A stretch of DNA of 64,000 bases from Anaspis maculata (GCA_949128115.1 OX421962.1:10200262-10264261); one strand, 5' to 3'; counted from the stretch's first letter, positions 33,401 to 40,137 are shown. Translations and numbers: made by a program. The notes: generated by a model from the letters alone, not told the origin.

Positions 33401-35930
33401 ATTGCATTCTTCCCGCCATAATGACAGAATAATCAGAACAATCTACGCAAAAAAGCCAGTAAGAAGTTGAAATTATTATCATTCTTTCTGTCAAGAACTT
33501 CAAATAAATGACAGTTTTTCCGTCATAATGACAGATATCATGGCAATCTACATAAAAACGAGACTCAAGGATGAAAAAATGTACATTATTTTCGTCATAT
33601 TGACAGAATAATCAGAGCAATCTACACAAAAAAGGGCCAGTAGGAAGTTAAAATTATTACCATTCTTCTGTCAAGAACTTGAAATAAATGACAGTTTTTC
33701 CGTCACCATGACAGATACTAAGGGAAATCTGCGTAAAAACGAGACTCAAGGAAGAAAAAATTTACATTCTTTCCGCCATAATGACAGGATAACCACAGCA
33801 ATCTAAGCAAAAAATGGCCAGCAAGAAGTTGGAATAATTACCATTTTTCGTCGTAATTACAGAAATTTTCATGGCAATCTACGTGAAAAAGTGACAGTAG
33901 GAAGAACAATTACATTCTTTTCGCCATAGTGACAGATAACCAGAGCAATCTATGCGAAAAAAGGGCCCGCAAGAAGTTGGAACAATTGACAATTTTTCCG
34001 TCGTAATCACAGATATTTTCATGGCAATCTAGGTGAAAAAGAAACAGTAGATAGGAAGAAAAATGGACATTCTTTCCGTCATGATGATAGATAAATAGAG
34101 CAATCTACGCAAAAAATGGCCAGCAAAAATTGAAATAATTGAACATTTTTCCGTCGTAATCATAAATATTTCCATGGCAATCTACGTGAAAAAGTTATAG
34201 TAGGAAGAAAAATTGACATTCTTTCCGCCATGATGACAGATAACCAGAGCAATCTACGCAAAAAAGGAGGCCAGAGAGAAGTTTAAATAATCAACATTCT
34301 TTCTGTCATAATGACAAGTATTCACAGCAATCTACGTAGAAATAAAAAAAATGCATTCTTTCTGTCATGGTAATAAATTTTTATAGAAATCTACACTGAA
34401 GGTGTCGGAAGGAAAAATTAACATGCTGTTCATCATTAAAGATAATTATAGCAATTTACGCAGAACAAGACTCTGTAGAAGTAACAATAATAATTGGCAT
34501 TTCCGTCATGACAAACCCAAAACAATGTACGTAAAAAGTATGCACATGTCAGAAATAAAGTTATCATTCTTGCTGTCACGATGACAGATAATCATAGCAA
34601 TCTATGTAAAAACTATTTAATTAAACAACACTGACGTTTCTGTCGTGTTGGCATGACATGCAACAAGGTAGTTTACACTATTAAAAAAAAACTTTGTGGC
34701 AAGTTGGAATTGACATTTTTCCATCAAAATGGCAGTTATCCATTGCCGAGCCCATAGTAATCTCTGTAAAAAAAGCTTGCAGAAAGTTGAAATTGACATT
34801 CTCTCATGATGATTAAAGCCCAAAGCAACCTTTGGAAAAATGGTCTATGGTGAATACATGGGGTGAATAAAAATTCTCTTTCCATCATGATGACAGGTAT
34901 CGTAATAATACCAAGGTAACCACAGCAATCTATGTGAAAAAAGTATGCAGGAACCAAGCAATTTGGAACACACTCTACTTCTATTTTTTTTATACTACAT
35001 AATGCTTATTTCAACGCTTATACCTACTGATTTCTGAGAAGAATCAATTACCATTCTTTTCAGCTCGGCAATCGGCTCGTACACAGTCCAGCCGTTTTCG
35101 GGAAACGTTTCCGAATACTCGAAAGCAAACAGTTTGATCTTGTGGCTGATCGGAAATGCAAACTGCTGGAGCTTTTCGAACACGTTCCTTCTGGAATGGT
35201 TCTCCTGTTTGTGTGCGAAGCGCAGATTGCGCATGTCTTTGCAAAACACTTCTATCCCATACGCATTCTCGCCGCGGGACGACGCGCCTCCGACTTTTTC
35301 GATTCTAGACACCTTCGAAAACAGAAACAATCAACAGTCTTATATGGAGAGCACCGAATGTTTATGTTACTTACAACGCCTAGCGGTACATCGACTACGT
35401 TGGGCGTGTCTTTGTCGACGGGCCGGAAGTACAGCTTGTAGTTGGTGACGGTCAGGACCCCCCTGGCCGGGCCGTAGTACGGACACAGGTAGGTGACGTC
35501 CCTGGCTTGGCCGGTGACTTTCTCGCCGGGCAGGGACGGAGGATCGTCGGGACGTCCGGCGCCGGTGCCGGCGTCGAACGAGGTCGCCTGGAACTGTTCA
35601 ATTTACATCAGGCGCGGTCGAAGCTAACCAAACGACTAACCTTTTTCCGTTCCAGCGTCGACACGACGTTCTCGGTCGACGTCGAACTGGACGAACAGTA
35701 GCTCTTGCTGGGCGACGTCTTGCCCCAGGCCGTCTGCAAGGAAAGCCGTTGGAAATTTGTTTGTGTGTGGGAAAATCGCTCCGGGGAAAAATGGGCACGG
35801 CACTTACCGCATCGGGCTTGGAATTGATGGTGTTTGATTTGGAATCGGCGCGGAACGCGTCCATTCCCAGCGGCTTGCCGTAATGATTCGGATCCATTTC
35901 GAGCAGTTCGACGCTTCCCTTTTTCATCAT
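6294..35930 (-). CDS. Myotubularin-family phosphoinositide 3-phosphatase (MTM1/MTMR2-like), ten coding exons
   Basis: The protein removes the 3-phosphate from PI3P and PI(3,5)P2 on endosomal membranes and so controls endolysosomal traffic. Exons lie at 35808-35930, 35641-35733, 35375-35587, 35052-35312, 28350-28565, 14358-14494, 13871-14078, 6763-7141, 6513-6694 and 6294-6416. They total 1935 bases, 644 residues plus stop, and every junction is GT-AG and keeps phase. A GRAM/PH domain covers about residues 93-190. The phosphatase domain runs from about 230 to 600, with the Cys-x5-Arg loop at Cys429-Arg435 intact, so an active enzyme is expected, not a pseudophosphatase. A short helix near 608-632 could be a coiled coil. 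The C-terminus ends in NASPT and has no obvious PDZ ligand. The start is the first ATG after an acceptor-like CGCAG, so an upstream noncoding exon is likely. Introns 4, 5 and 7 are very long and full of repeats. Confidence 0.97.
6513..6694 (-). CDS. Myotubularin coding exon 9 (residues 544-604)
   Basis: Reads [20 protein letters not shown] and ends in [12 protein letters not shown], the conserved end of the phosphatase domain. Acceptor GTTCAG, donor GTTTGGTT, slightly unusual because it is not GTRAGT. Confidence 0.96.
6763..7141 (-). CDS. Myotubularin coding exon 8 (residues 418-543), catalytic exon
   Basis: Carries the active site [20 protein letters not shown], with nucleophile Cys429, Asp431, Asp434 and Arg435, then [35 protein letters not shown] and [18 protein letters not shown]. 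All are diagnostic of active myotubularins. Ends with one base of Lys544 at a GTGAGTT donor. Confidence 0.98.
7328..7530 (-). repeat. 3' end fragment of the tandem-repeat element (see 44221-46273)
   Basis: Inverted copy of about 200 bases at the end of the elements at 46273 and 59090. Similarity stops exactly where those elements stop (ACTCACTTG on the minus strand), which helps fix their 3' boundary. The rest of 7150-8024 shows nothing I can assign. Confidence 0.8.
8507..8688. mobile_element. Palindromic MITE, arms about 41 bases
   Basis: Starts GGGCCGCTATTCTTGAATCG and ends with its complement. A second inner inverted repeat around GCGAA(A/T)GTTGCCTAAAA is centred near 8595. Noncoding, strongly hairpin-forming, inside the 8028-11493 element. 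Confidence 0.8.
9113..10736. mobile_element. Foldback element FB-A, copy 1 (TA-flanked CCGGGTGATCATTTGAAA ends), with a nested insertion
   Basis: Terminal inverted repeats open TACCGGGTGATCATTTGAAA and extend inward for hundreds of bases as two facing halves with blocks such as CGATTTTTATATCGAGGGGG. Without the nested MITE at 9968-10529 it is about 1.06 kb, like the copies at 39053 and 55690. All three copies have TA at both edges, as in Tc1/mariner-type target duplication. No coding capacity. Confidence 0.85.
9968..10529. mobile_element. 562-base MITE nested in foldback copy 1
   Basis: Ends are AGACCATATTAATTATTC and GAATAAATAATATGGTC, imperfect inverted copies. It interrupts the string TTCAATTTGA that is intact at 56568-56577, with AAT present on both sides (9965-9967 and 10530-10532), so a 3-base duplication is indicated. 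Internal sequence is not recognised. Confidence 0.8.
11500..11998. other. Unassigned interval
   Basis: No gene or clear repeat end recognised. Mostly AT-rich intron 7 DNA of the myotubularin gene. Confidence 0.35.
11999..12871. mobile_element. Foldback element, TA-flanked, CAGG(A/C)TGGTCCATC ends
   Basis: Inverted ends of about 110 bases: CAGGATGGTCCATCCTAACG at the left and its near-complement ending at 12871, both followed inward by TAATTATCCCATAGCGGTCT. A further inner inverted pair (GTCAGTTAGTCAGTCTGAAT near 12527 and its complement near 12683) makes a nested hairpin. TA on both sides. Confidence 0.8.
12872..13465 (+). repeat. Dispersed repeat family R, uninterrupted copy
   Basis: From TATAGTATGTTCACTTGTAC onward this matches 56911-56956 joined to 59091-59660. 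It is the copy without the 2.1-kb tandem-repeat element and so serves as the empty site. Function unknown. It includes GACATTTGACAGGTGTCAAA and a stretch around CATCCCAGCAGGCCTGCTGT conserved between copies. Confidence 0.8.
13871..14078 (-). CDS. Myotubularin coding exon 7 (residues 348-417)
   Basis: Completes a Gly codon, then [40 protein letters not shown] and [15 protein letters not shown], just N-terminal to the active site. Donor GTAATTC. The next intron is 6.7 kb and is filled by the element at 8028-11493 and foldbacks. Confidence 0.95.
14358..14494 (-). CDS. Myotubularin coding exon 6 (residues 303-347 plus split codon 348)
   Basis: Reads [20 protein letters not shown] and [15 protein letters not shown], matching the conserved phosphatase segment. 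Acceptor TTTACAG, donor GTAAGTG. Ends with two bases of a Gly codon completed by the first base of exon 7. Confidence 0.95.
14536..15245. mobile_element. Foldback element spanning intron 5 beside exon 6
   Basis: Left half (14536-14810) and right half (14870-15245) are inverted copies, visible as ACCACCCTTGGAACCATGGA versus CATGGTTCCAGGGGTGGT and as GGACAAAGTTG versus CAACTTTGTCC. Reading outward on either strand both halves give similar peptides around LEEL(K/I)I(G/S)LEDF and RISLA(I/V)LAA(Y/F)KEE. This could be a decayed coding piece or chance in palindromic DNA. Confidence 0.75.
15250..15689. other. Unassigned interval in intron 5
   Basis: AT-rich, no gene recognised; short open frames only. 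Confidence 0.3.
15690..16265 (+). repeat. Unidentified repeat family X, copy 1
   Basis: Shares with 20380 and 24750 an ordered set of blocks: GGATGCATTGATG, a twice-repeated AAGCCCGGAGACTTCAACTTGG-like block (20 bases or less each), the motif ATTGGCGGAGGAGCCGTTCG, and a second version ATTGGCGGAGGTGCCGTTCG. One frame reads [20 protein letters not shown] then GGAVRQLAK and [15 protein letters not shown]; later [11 protein letters not shown] precedes another IGGGAVR. The frame carries stops, so it is decayed. Product unknown. Confidence 0.75.
16266..17050. other. Unassigned interval in intron 5
   Basis: No gene or transposon end recognised. AT-rich. Confidence 0.3.
17059..17520. mobile_element. 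462-base DNA transposon remnant with 8-base duplication ATTTTCAC
   Basis: Ends CAAGGATGTCTATACT and AGTATAGACGTCCTTG are imperfect inverted repeats. Perfect direct copies ATTTTCAC lie at 17051-17058 and 17521-17528, so the boundaries are secure. An 8-base duplication suggests hAT (P-type elements also make 8). An inner inverted pair uses GACCGTCGGGATTGTCA. No coding capacity. Confidence 0.88.
17655..17818 (-). ncRNA. U1 spliceosomal snRNA gene
   Basis: U1 snRNA pairs with 5' splice sites in the spliceosome. Read on the minus strand, the 164 bases begin ATACTTACCTGGCG, the canonical 5' end that base-pairs with donors. They continue with stem-loop I, stem-loop II (loop ATTGCACTAC, the U1A site), stem-loop III, the Sm site AATTTTTGG and a GC-rich terminal hairpin. 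Length equals the usual 164. Loop I reads ATCAACAAGG where nearly all U1 RNAs have ATCACGAAGG, so it may be a variant or a decaying copy. It lies in intron 5 of the myotubularin gene on the same strand. Confidence 0.95.
17888..17894. promoter_or_regulatory. GCGCCAC string upstream of the U1 gene
   Basis: Lies 70-76 bases upstream of the U1 5' end, almost the same spacing as in both U2 genes (71-77). Candidate part of the snRNA proximal promoter; the role is inferred. Confidence 0.4.
17891..17994 (+). repeat. 52-base tandem duplication upstream of the U1 gene
   Basis: Two essentially identical 52-base units, 17891-17942 and 17943-17994, each starting CCACCCATCCACAAACAGCG. The duplication begins inside the GCGCCAC string, so a partial copy of promoter-distal sequence has been doubled. 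Confidence 0.9.
18292..19046 (+). mobile_element. hAT transposon deletion derivative, 755 bases, duplication ATGCATTT
   Basis: Ends TAGAGCTGGGCCGATACC and its complement GG(T)ATCGGCCCAGCTCTA, with perfect 8-base direct copies ATGCATTT at 18284-18291 and 19047-19054. Subterminal DNA repeats GTATC(G/T)GTATC motifs many times, likely transposase binding sites. It retains the end of a transposase gene (18589-18759) and has lost the catalytic part. Confidence 0.93.
18589..18759 (+). pseudogene. hAT transposase C-terminal dimerisation domain (hATC) remnant
   Basis: Open to the TGA at 18757, reading [20 protein letters not shown], then SES and [14 protein letters not shown]. This is the hATC pattern (LA..YL.IPA.S...SE....R..L), which mediates dimerisation. 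The RNase-H-like catalytic core and BED finger are absent, so the element can move only with a transposase made elsewhere. Confidence 0.88.
19055..20379. other. Unassigned interval in intron 5
   Basis: A 111-codon open frame on the minus strand (19405-19070, starting [14 protein letters not shown]) matches nothing I know and has no supporting context. The rest is ordinary intron DNA with no recognisable repeats. Confidence 0.3.
21081..22459 (-). mobile_element. PIF/Harbinger-like transposon remnant, 1379 bases, duplication TAA
   Basis: Ends AGGCTGGTTTATATTGG and CCAATATAAACCAGCCT are inverted copies, and TAA flanks both sides (21078-21080, 22460-22462). Copy 3 of family X has the unoccupied counterpart near 25700. 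Inside, the minus strand holds a nuclease N-terminus-like piece. A plus-strand frame (21164-21553) containing [17 protein letters not shown] is not recognised and might be a second element protein. Confidence 0.82.
21842..22150 (-). pseudogene. Harbinger-type nuclease N-terminal fragment
   Basis: Starts at the ATG at 22150 and after an alanine-rich lead reads [25 protein letters not shown]1-like transposases typically have R(R/W)W.VRP near the start, before the catalytic domain. Following residues diverge, and no DDE motifs can be followed, so only the start of the gene seems retained. Assignment rests on this motif, the TAA duplication and the ends. Confidence 0.5.
22607..22794 (-). ncRNA. 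U2 spliceosomal snRNA gene, copy 1
   Basis: U2 snRNA pairs with the intron branch site. On the minus strand it starts ATCGCTTCTCGGCC and contains the branch-site-pairing GTAGTATCTGTTC region, stem-loops IIa and IIb (the latter a perfect GCCCCGCATGCGGGGC hairpin), the Sm site GATTTTTGG and the CATTGCAGTAC loop of stem-loop IV. All functional landmarks are intact. Base-for-base identical over 188 bases to the copy at 26643-26830. Confidence 0.97.
22820..22873 (-). promoter_or_regulatory. Conserved upstream block of U2 copy 1
   Basis: Between the two U2 genes the 80 bases upstream stay similar (for example AAGCCCAACTGCA on the plus strand, and the palindrome GTGGCGCCAC at 22862-22871), then similarity ends. 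This is where insect snRNA promoters keep their proximal sequence element; exact sites are inferred. Confidence 0.5.
22880..23635. other. Unassigned interval in intron 5
   Basis: AT-rich with a short GC-richer patch at 23090-23170. No gene recognised. Confidence 0.3.
23640..24060 (-). pseudogene. Tc1/mariner-like transposase C-terminal fragment
   Basis: On the minus strand a piece like [15 protein letters not shown] leads into [10 protein letters not shown], then [20 protein letters not shown] and a decayed tail. This is the C-terminal half of a DD34D/E transposase of the Tc1 type. The catalytic Asp expected in (D)NARPH is Asn, and the Glu expected in NPIEH is Gln, so the active site is lost. 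No start codon, N-terminal DNA-binding domain or terminal repeats identified. Confidence 0.85.
24065..24749. other. Unassigned interval in intron 5
   Basis: No gene or repeat end recognised. Confidence 0.3.
24750..25770 (+). repeat. Repeat family X, copy 3 (longest)
   Basis: Aligned blocks run in one order with copies 1 and 2. Frames read [20 protein letters not shown] with [11 protein letters not shown], then [20 protein letters not shown], then [20 protein letters not shown] with [12 protein letters not shown]. The last piece looks like a coiled coil. The two IGGGAVR blocks are themselves an internal duplication. No known family comes to mind. Near 25700 it holds the unoccupied version of the PIF insertion site of copy 2. 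Confidence 0.75.
25989..26594. mobile_element. 606-base TA-flanked element with CAGGTTTCCT ends and a THAP start
   Basis: CAGGTTTCCT(A/C)AA at the left and its complement at the right, each bordered by TA. It carries a short THAP-like exon start at 26160. Other foldbacks here also begin TA then CAGG, suggesting related ends. Confidence 0.65.
26160..26219 (+). pseudogene. THAP-domain start fragment
   Basis: ATG then [18 protein letters not shown] and TGA. The M-x3-C-x4-C spacing and the CCVPLC string match the opening of THAP zinc fingers, used by P-element-type transposases and regulators. The remainder (HxFP, second CxxH) is missing, so it is only a relic. Confidence 0.4.
26643..26830 (-). 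ncRNA. U2 spliceosomal snRNA gene, copy 2
   Basis: Identical over 188 bases to copy 1, so both may be active and homogenised, or the duplication is recent. Yet the flanks differ by many substitutions 80 bases upstream and almost completely beyond, which favours selection or gene conversion on the RNA. GCGCCAC lies at 26901-26907, 71-77 bases upstream of the 5' end. Same strand as copy 1, U1 and the host gene. Confidence 0.97.
26910..28349. other. AT-rich intron 5 DNA with a pentanucleotide microsatellite
   Basis: No gene. Runs of TATA-type dinucleotides near 27000-27300. A (CCTGA)n array is at 27752-27802. Confidence 0.4.
27752..27802 (+). repeat. (CCTGA)n microsatellite
   Basis: About ten pentamers CCTGA/TCTGA in tandem. 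Confidence 0.95.
28350..28565 (-). CDS. Myotubularin coding exon 5 (residues 231-302)
   Basis: Contains [19 protein letters not shown] and the family hallmark [19 protein letters not shown], ending CSQPLVG at a GTAAAT donor. Acceptor is a pyrimidine tract plus CAG. Phase 0 at both ends. The next intron is 13.9 kb and holds three snRNA genes. Confidence 0.97.
28891..30444 (+). mobile_element. Solo LTR (Gypsy-like) inside the satellite, split by a foldback
   Basis: Begins TGTTACG and ends CGTAACA, flanked by the 4-base duplication ATAA at 28887-28890 and 30445-30448. Minus the foldback at 29094-30132 it is about 513 bases, matching the intact LTR at 61192-61705. No internal retroelement genes, so it is a solo LTR left by recombination. 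Strand is arbitrary. Confidence 0.9.
29094..30132. mobile_element. Near-perfect 1.04-kb foldback palindrome, TA-flanked, CAGGGTGTTTCC ends
   Basis: Two arms of about 460 bases (29094-29555 and 29655-30132) are almost exact inverted copies around a 100-base loop. The edges are TA-CAGGGTGTTTCCAAA. The 61192 LTR lacks it, showing where it landed. The 70-codon frame at 29748-29957 is a by-product. Confidence 0.95.
35052..35312 (-). CDS. Myotubularin coding exon 4 (residues 144-230), end of GRAM domain
   Basis: Reads [20 protein letters not shown], then [12 protein letters not shown] and [20 protein letters not shown], strongly conserved in MTM1/MTMR2. Phase 0 at both ends; donor GTAATTG at 35051-35050. 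The following intron is 6.5 kb and holds the satellite array. Confidence 0.97.
35375..35587 (-). CDS. Myotubularin coding exon 3 (residues 73-143), start of GRAM domain
   Basis: Carries [20 protein letters not shown] and [14 protein letters not shown], typical of the first strands of the myotubularin GRAM/PH domain. Flanked by TTCCAG and GTAAGT. The exon is conspicuously GC-rich compared with the intron DNA around it. Confidence 0.95.
35641..35733 (-). CDS. Myotubularin coding exon 2 (residues 42-72)
   Basis: Encodes a serine-rich, low-conservation linker ([20 protein letters not shown]) between TTGCAG acceptor and GTTAGT donor, phase 0 at both ends. Recognised by phase fit between exons 1 and 3; human MTMR2 also has a serine-rich N-terminal segment. 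Confidence 0.85.
35808..35930 (-). CDS. Myotubularin coding exon 1 (residues 1-41)
   Basis: Begins [14 protein letters not shown] and ends in phase 0 at a GTAAGTG donor. A CAG acceptor sits one base before the ATG and an in-frame TAG lies just upstream, so translation most likely starts here and a 5' noncoding exon lies further upstream. Two consecutive ATG codons make the exact start uncertain by one residue. This N-terminal tail is variable in the family. Confidence 0.85.
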
Positions 35931-36231
35931 CCTGCGGGAGGGCTATTCATCACAGATACTTCTCGTGGAAGATTTGTCGCACTGTGTTTTCTTTGAGGTG
36001 TCCCGGAAATCTGCAAGTGACAGATGTGCTGTCACCGAAACGTCATGCACGCGGATCGACGGCTGTGATTGGTCGGTTTCCGGTTCGAGGACGCGGACGT
36101 CAGATTTGACACAAGGGCGACAGGGTGGGATTCAGGGAGATTCAGAAGAACAGAAAGGATTTTACGCGGGGTACGGGGCGCGGGAAGATGGCAGAGGAAA
36201 CAGGGCAAAATCTTTCCAGGGGGCATATACA

Positions 36232-36520
36232 GGTGTCCCACGTAGTAACCGACATAGTTCAAGGGTAAATGTACTTTCTCGAGGCGAATCAGAATCTGAC
36301 TTCGAAATTTTCCTGACGTCCTCCGTTTCCGATATCAGGTGATTTATGTGTTCAACCGAAAAGTTTGATTGGCCATATCTCAGGAATACATCAATAGAAC
36401 CTATTGAAATTTTGCAGGTGTTTGGTTTATCCTAGAACCGAAAGGCTTTGTAGCGCCCTGTTCAGTATTCACTTATAAAACAAATACAGGACCGTACCCA
36501 AAATTTTTTTTTTAGAGTTT
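36232..36520 (+). repeat. Family E half-element, copy 1
   Basis: Starts at TACAGGTGTCCC (36229) and runs through GATTTATGTGTTCAACCGAA and ACAGGACCGTACCCAAAATT. Inverted counterpart at 38735-39005, and a second direct copy spread over 39007-41010. Confidence 0.8.
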
Positions 36521-36870
36521 CTGTTGATTATGGCCCACATACCCAGTTCAACCAATCAGAACAACCGAATGAGACCCATGTGACTCGGTTTAAGCTATCG
36601 ATTAATGCACACTAGCCGTCAGTTCCACAAAAAAGATGATCAGTGGTCAAGGCTGATTGCAGATTAACTGAACTTTTTTCTGCTGAATGCTAGCTAGGTG
36701 ATTACTCACAAAAAATGCCTGAAATCTGTACTAGACCCATCATCTTTCCATTATTGAGGGATAAACCAGCATTTCCATTGATCAGTCAGCTATAAATTGA
36801 CAAACAAAAATCGCAAATCAACTGATCTCGTATTATCTGTTTTGTGGAACCCACGGTAGGAGGTGATTAA

Positions 36871-37254
36871 TGGGTGCCTTCCACCTAGACGATACAAATA
36901 TCACCAGACGGCACATGTTCCATGGTGTGGCACAAAATTTTAGGTGATCCAATGAACGGCGCAGAACCGAGTAGGAACACGTAGATGGAAAGCACCGTTT
37001 AGCACCCGCACATGCGTAAATGGCAGGTGTACCGAACTTGGGGCTAGGTGTAAAGCACGCAATGGGTGCTTTCCACCTAGACGGTACAAATACCACCAGA
37101 CGGCACATGTTCCATAGTGTGGCACAAAATTTTAGGTCATCCAATGAACGGCGCAGAACCGAGTAGGAACACGTAGATGGAAAGCACCGTTTGGAACCCG
37201 CACATGCGTAAATGGCAGGTGTACCGAACTTGGGGCTAGGTGGAAAGCACGCAA
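36871..37254. repeat. 192-base tandem duplication with hairpin-like units
   Basis: Two units (36871-37062, 37063-37254) about 96 percent alike by eye. Each begins TGGGTGC(C/T)TTCCACCTAG and ends with a nearly complementary CTAGGTG(T/G)AAAGCACGC, so each can fold on itself. The 155-codon minus-strand frame across both is probably a by-product. Confidence 0.88.
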
Positions 37255-37917
37255 TGCACACTAGGTGAATAGCACCGGATTGGAATATTTTTGGGCCCAC
37301 GAATAATATGTAATTGAAACGACTGTATTTATACTTGTTTGGACTGAAATTTTAGTACTGGTGCGTTTAAAGGGTCTTTCACTTACTAAAATACAATTTT
37401 ACAGCCTATTAGACTTCGTTTCAGCATTGTTTCCAGCAACGAGGCCCCTTCCCTAATCCGCGACTGTGCACTCTCCTTTCATGCGCTGTCAACAGCTATT
37501 AGTGACATTTAGTTTTTAGCTCTACCAGTCTACCGCCCTTGTGAAACTACTGTGTTGTGAACTACCACTCATGGTAAGATATTTATCATTTAGCCAAGCA
37601 GAATTAGCTTGATTCAGTAGTGAGCTTCACAAGTGCATTCAGTTATTAGAAAGAAGAAAAAACAAACATTTTTACCCTTCTCTTGAAATTGTTTTTTTTC
37701 TCAACAAGGCATGCTTTGAAATTGACACTTCAATACAATGATACATTGGACCTACTATTTCTACTAGTAGTCTATTTGGGCGATAATCTGCTGAATTCAA
37801 CTCGTGCTTTGTGTTTTATTCGAGTTAAATGTTTTAAATTCCTCAAACAAACTATCAATCACTCGAAAAGTAGACCCGATATTATCTTGGAATCCCTCGA
37901 CTTTGTCTCGGGATTTT

Positions 37918-38085
37918 AAGGTGCGTTCAGTCAGCTTATTTAGCCGCAAGTTTTAATTTTAGTCGTAAGCGCTGCCTCGCTTATTGGCTGTTCTGAGGAG
38001 GCCGGTTTATAAGAGCCAATAGGCGTCGCTGCCCTTGCGACTAAAATCAAAACTTGCGGCTAAATAAGCTGACTGAACACACCTT
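37918..38085. mobile_element. 168-base palindromic MITE
   Basis: Arms of about 55 bases: AAGGTGCGTTCAGTCAGCTT and on to TTTTAGTCG, with the complement ending at 38085. The centre includes GAGGCCGG. No coding capacity. Confidence 0.88.
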
Positions 38086-38206
38086 CAGTCAGATAATATT
38101 GGGTCTTCTTTTCCCTCGTGATTTACAGTTGTTTTCGGGTTAAAACTCCTAGGATTAAAACGATTTAACTGAAAAAACACTAAGCAGTAAGCACTTGTTA
38201 TATTAC

Positions 38207-39005
38207 TATTGAAAAAGTCATCCTGTACCTATAGATTTTTTTTCGAAATCTAATTGCATATTCGGAAAGTAAGTACATAAAAAATGCTACAAAATGCGAT
38301 TCCCAAATTGTTTGGCACTAATTTAGCTGATCGAAAAAAAAATTATTAGCAGAGATTTTTCACGAATATTTTTGAAAATTTGTTTCAAATCACTCAAACG
38401 CTATTCCAGGTGGTCAAACAAAGTCACAATTTCAATTTTGATGTTCTACCAAACTGAGGATAATTTCAGGAGATTTTCTGGATCTGGAAACATGAATTTG
38501 GGTAGAAATCTGGAGGTACTAAATTCATGTTCCCAGAAAATTCTCCTGAAACTTCTGGAGAAATTTCTGGTAATAATTTTTTTTTATCAGCTAAATTAGT
38601 GCCAAACCATTTAGGAACCGCATTTTGTAGCATTTCTTATGTAGTTTCCGAATATGACATCAGATTTAAAAAAAATCTATGCAGGATGACTTTTTCAACA
38701 GAAACTTAAAAAAGTTTCTGTTCTGTTTCTGTCTGAAATTTTGGGTACGGTCCTGTACTTATTTTATAAGTGAATAGGGTGCTACAAAAGCTCTTGGTAC
38801 TAGAATATACCTGCAAAATTTGAATAGATTATATTAATGTGTTATTCCTGAGATATGGCCAATCAAACTTTTCGGTTGAACACATAAATCACCCTGTGTA
38901 TAGGAAACGTGAGACGTCAGGAAAATTTCTAAAGCAAATTCTGATTTGCCTCGAGAAAGTACATATATCCTTGAACTATGTCGGTTATTTCGTGGGACAT
39001 CCTGT
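38207..39005 (-). mobile_element. Foldback with family E arm, copy 2
   Basis: 38207-38345 and 38575-38700 are inverted copies around a small hairpin near 38500, and 38735-39005 is an inverted family E copy ending at a palindrome GGGACATCCTGTATACAGG. Together with 36232-36520 it could form the two sides of a larger foldback. Confidence 0.65.
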
Positions 39006-39052
39006 ATACAGGTGTCCCATAAAGTACCCGACCCGACACAGCTTAAGTACCT

Positions 39053-40137
39053 ATACCGGGTGATCATTTGAAAACTATCCACCTGCAATAACTCCCGATT
39101 CCTAGTTAATATTTCTTCGAGCAAAAACAGGTCGATTTTTATATCAAGGGGGGCATCTAAAACATACATTGACAAATTTCTATCTTCAGCCCCCTCGCCC
39201 CCACCCATCCCAAAAATAAAATTTCAACTGATACTACCTACCTTGCGATACATCAAATTGAAGAAAATTAAATTCTCTTTTTGGAAAAGATATTTCCAAA
39301 AATTTTAACTCTACCCCCCTTCTCCCCAAAAGTTCTCTGAGTGTCCCTTTCAATATCCTGGACCCCTCAATTCTCTTCAGTTTAGTCAGCATCATCCTGA
39401 ACTGCTTCAATGAAGAGAATTTTCGGTGGAAAAAGTGCCACCCAAATTGACCTCATTGCTCTCCCCCACCTCAACTTTAAAATTTAACAAAATACTACCC
39501 ACTTTGTGACACATCAAATTAAAGGAAATTAAATTCTCTTGCTAAAAACAATTTTTTTGAAATTTTCAACCCCTCCCCCATTTAACTGGACATTTGGAGT
39601 ATTTTCGTAGGAAAACGGGGGTTTCAAAAATTTCTAAAAAATTGTGTTCAGGGAGAGAATTCAATTTCCTTTAATATGATGTATCACAAAGTAGGTATTG
39701 TCATTTTAGATTTTTAAGGTGAGGAGGGGGGAGCAAAGGGGTGAATTTGGGTAGCACTTTTTCCATAGAAAATTTTCTCTTTCGATGCTGTGCAGGATGA
39801 CGTTGACTGCATTGAAGCGAATTGAGAGGTCAAGAATATTTAATTGGACACTCAGAGAATTTAGGGAGGAAGAGGGGTGGGGTTGAATATTTCAGAAACA
39901 TTTTTTTAGAAAGGGAATTTAATTCTGTTGAATTTAATGTATCGCAAAATAGGTAGTGTCATTTGAAATTTCAAAGTTGAAGTAGTTGGGGACGAGGGGG
40001 CTAAAGATAGAAAATCGCTAATAAATGTTTTAGATGTCCCCCTCGATATAAAAATCGATCTGTTTTTGCTCGAAGACATTTTCAATGGGAATCGGGAGTT
40101 ATTGCAGGTGGATAGTTTTCAAATGATCACCCGGTAT
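39053..40137. mobile_element. Foldback element FB-A, copy 2
   Basis: Same TA-CCGGGTGATCATTTGAAA ends as 9113 and 55690, with two facing arms of about 500 bases; 1085 bases long and lacking the MITE found in copy 1. Confidence 0.92.

Larger units (their letters stand above)
28650..34960. repeat. Intron-4 satellite array, 80-100-base half-units in about 180-base dimers
   Basis: Repeats of the pattern CCG(C/T)CAT(A/G)ATGACAGATA then CAATCTACG, AAAA and GAAGTTGAAAT recur for more than 6 kb, interrupted by the solo LTR at 28891-30444. Alternating half-units (ATGACAGATAACCAGAGC versus ATGACAGATATTCATGGC) make a dimer of roughly 180 bases. Units erode toward both edges, especially after 34300. Frames such as 31004-31195 are repeat by-products. 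Confidence 0.95.

Noticed and set aside
28650..34960. CRISPR-like array or tandem gene cluster in the regularly spaced repeats
   Set aside because: No unique spacers between constant repeats; units are diverged tandem copies in a eukaryotic intron.
36833..37300. 155-codon minus-strand open frame with a duplicated Cys-rich peptide
   Set aside because: It covers a 192-base tandem duplication whose units are hairpin-like; the frame stays open because the unit length is a multiple of three. No known domain, no context.
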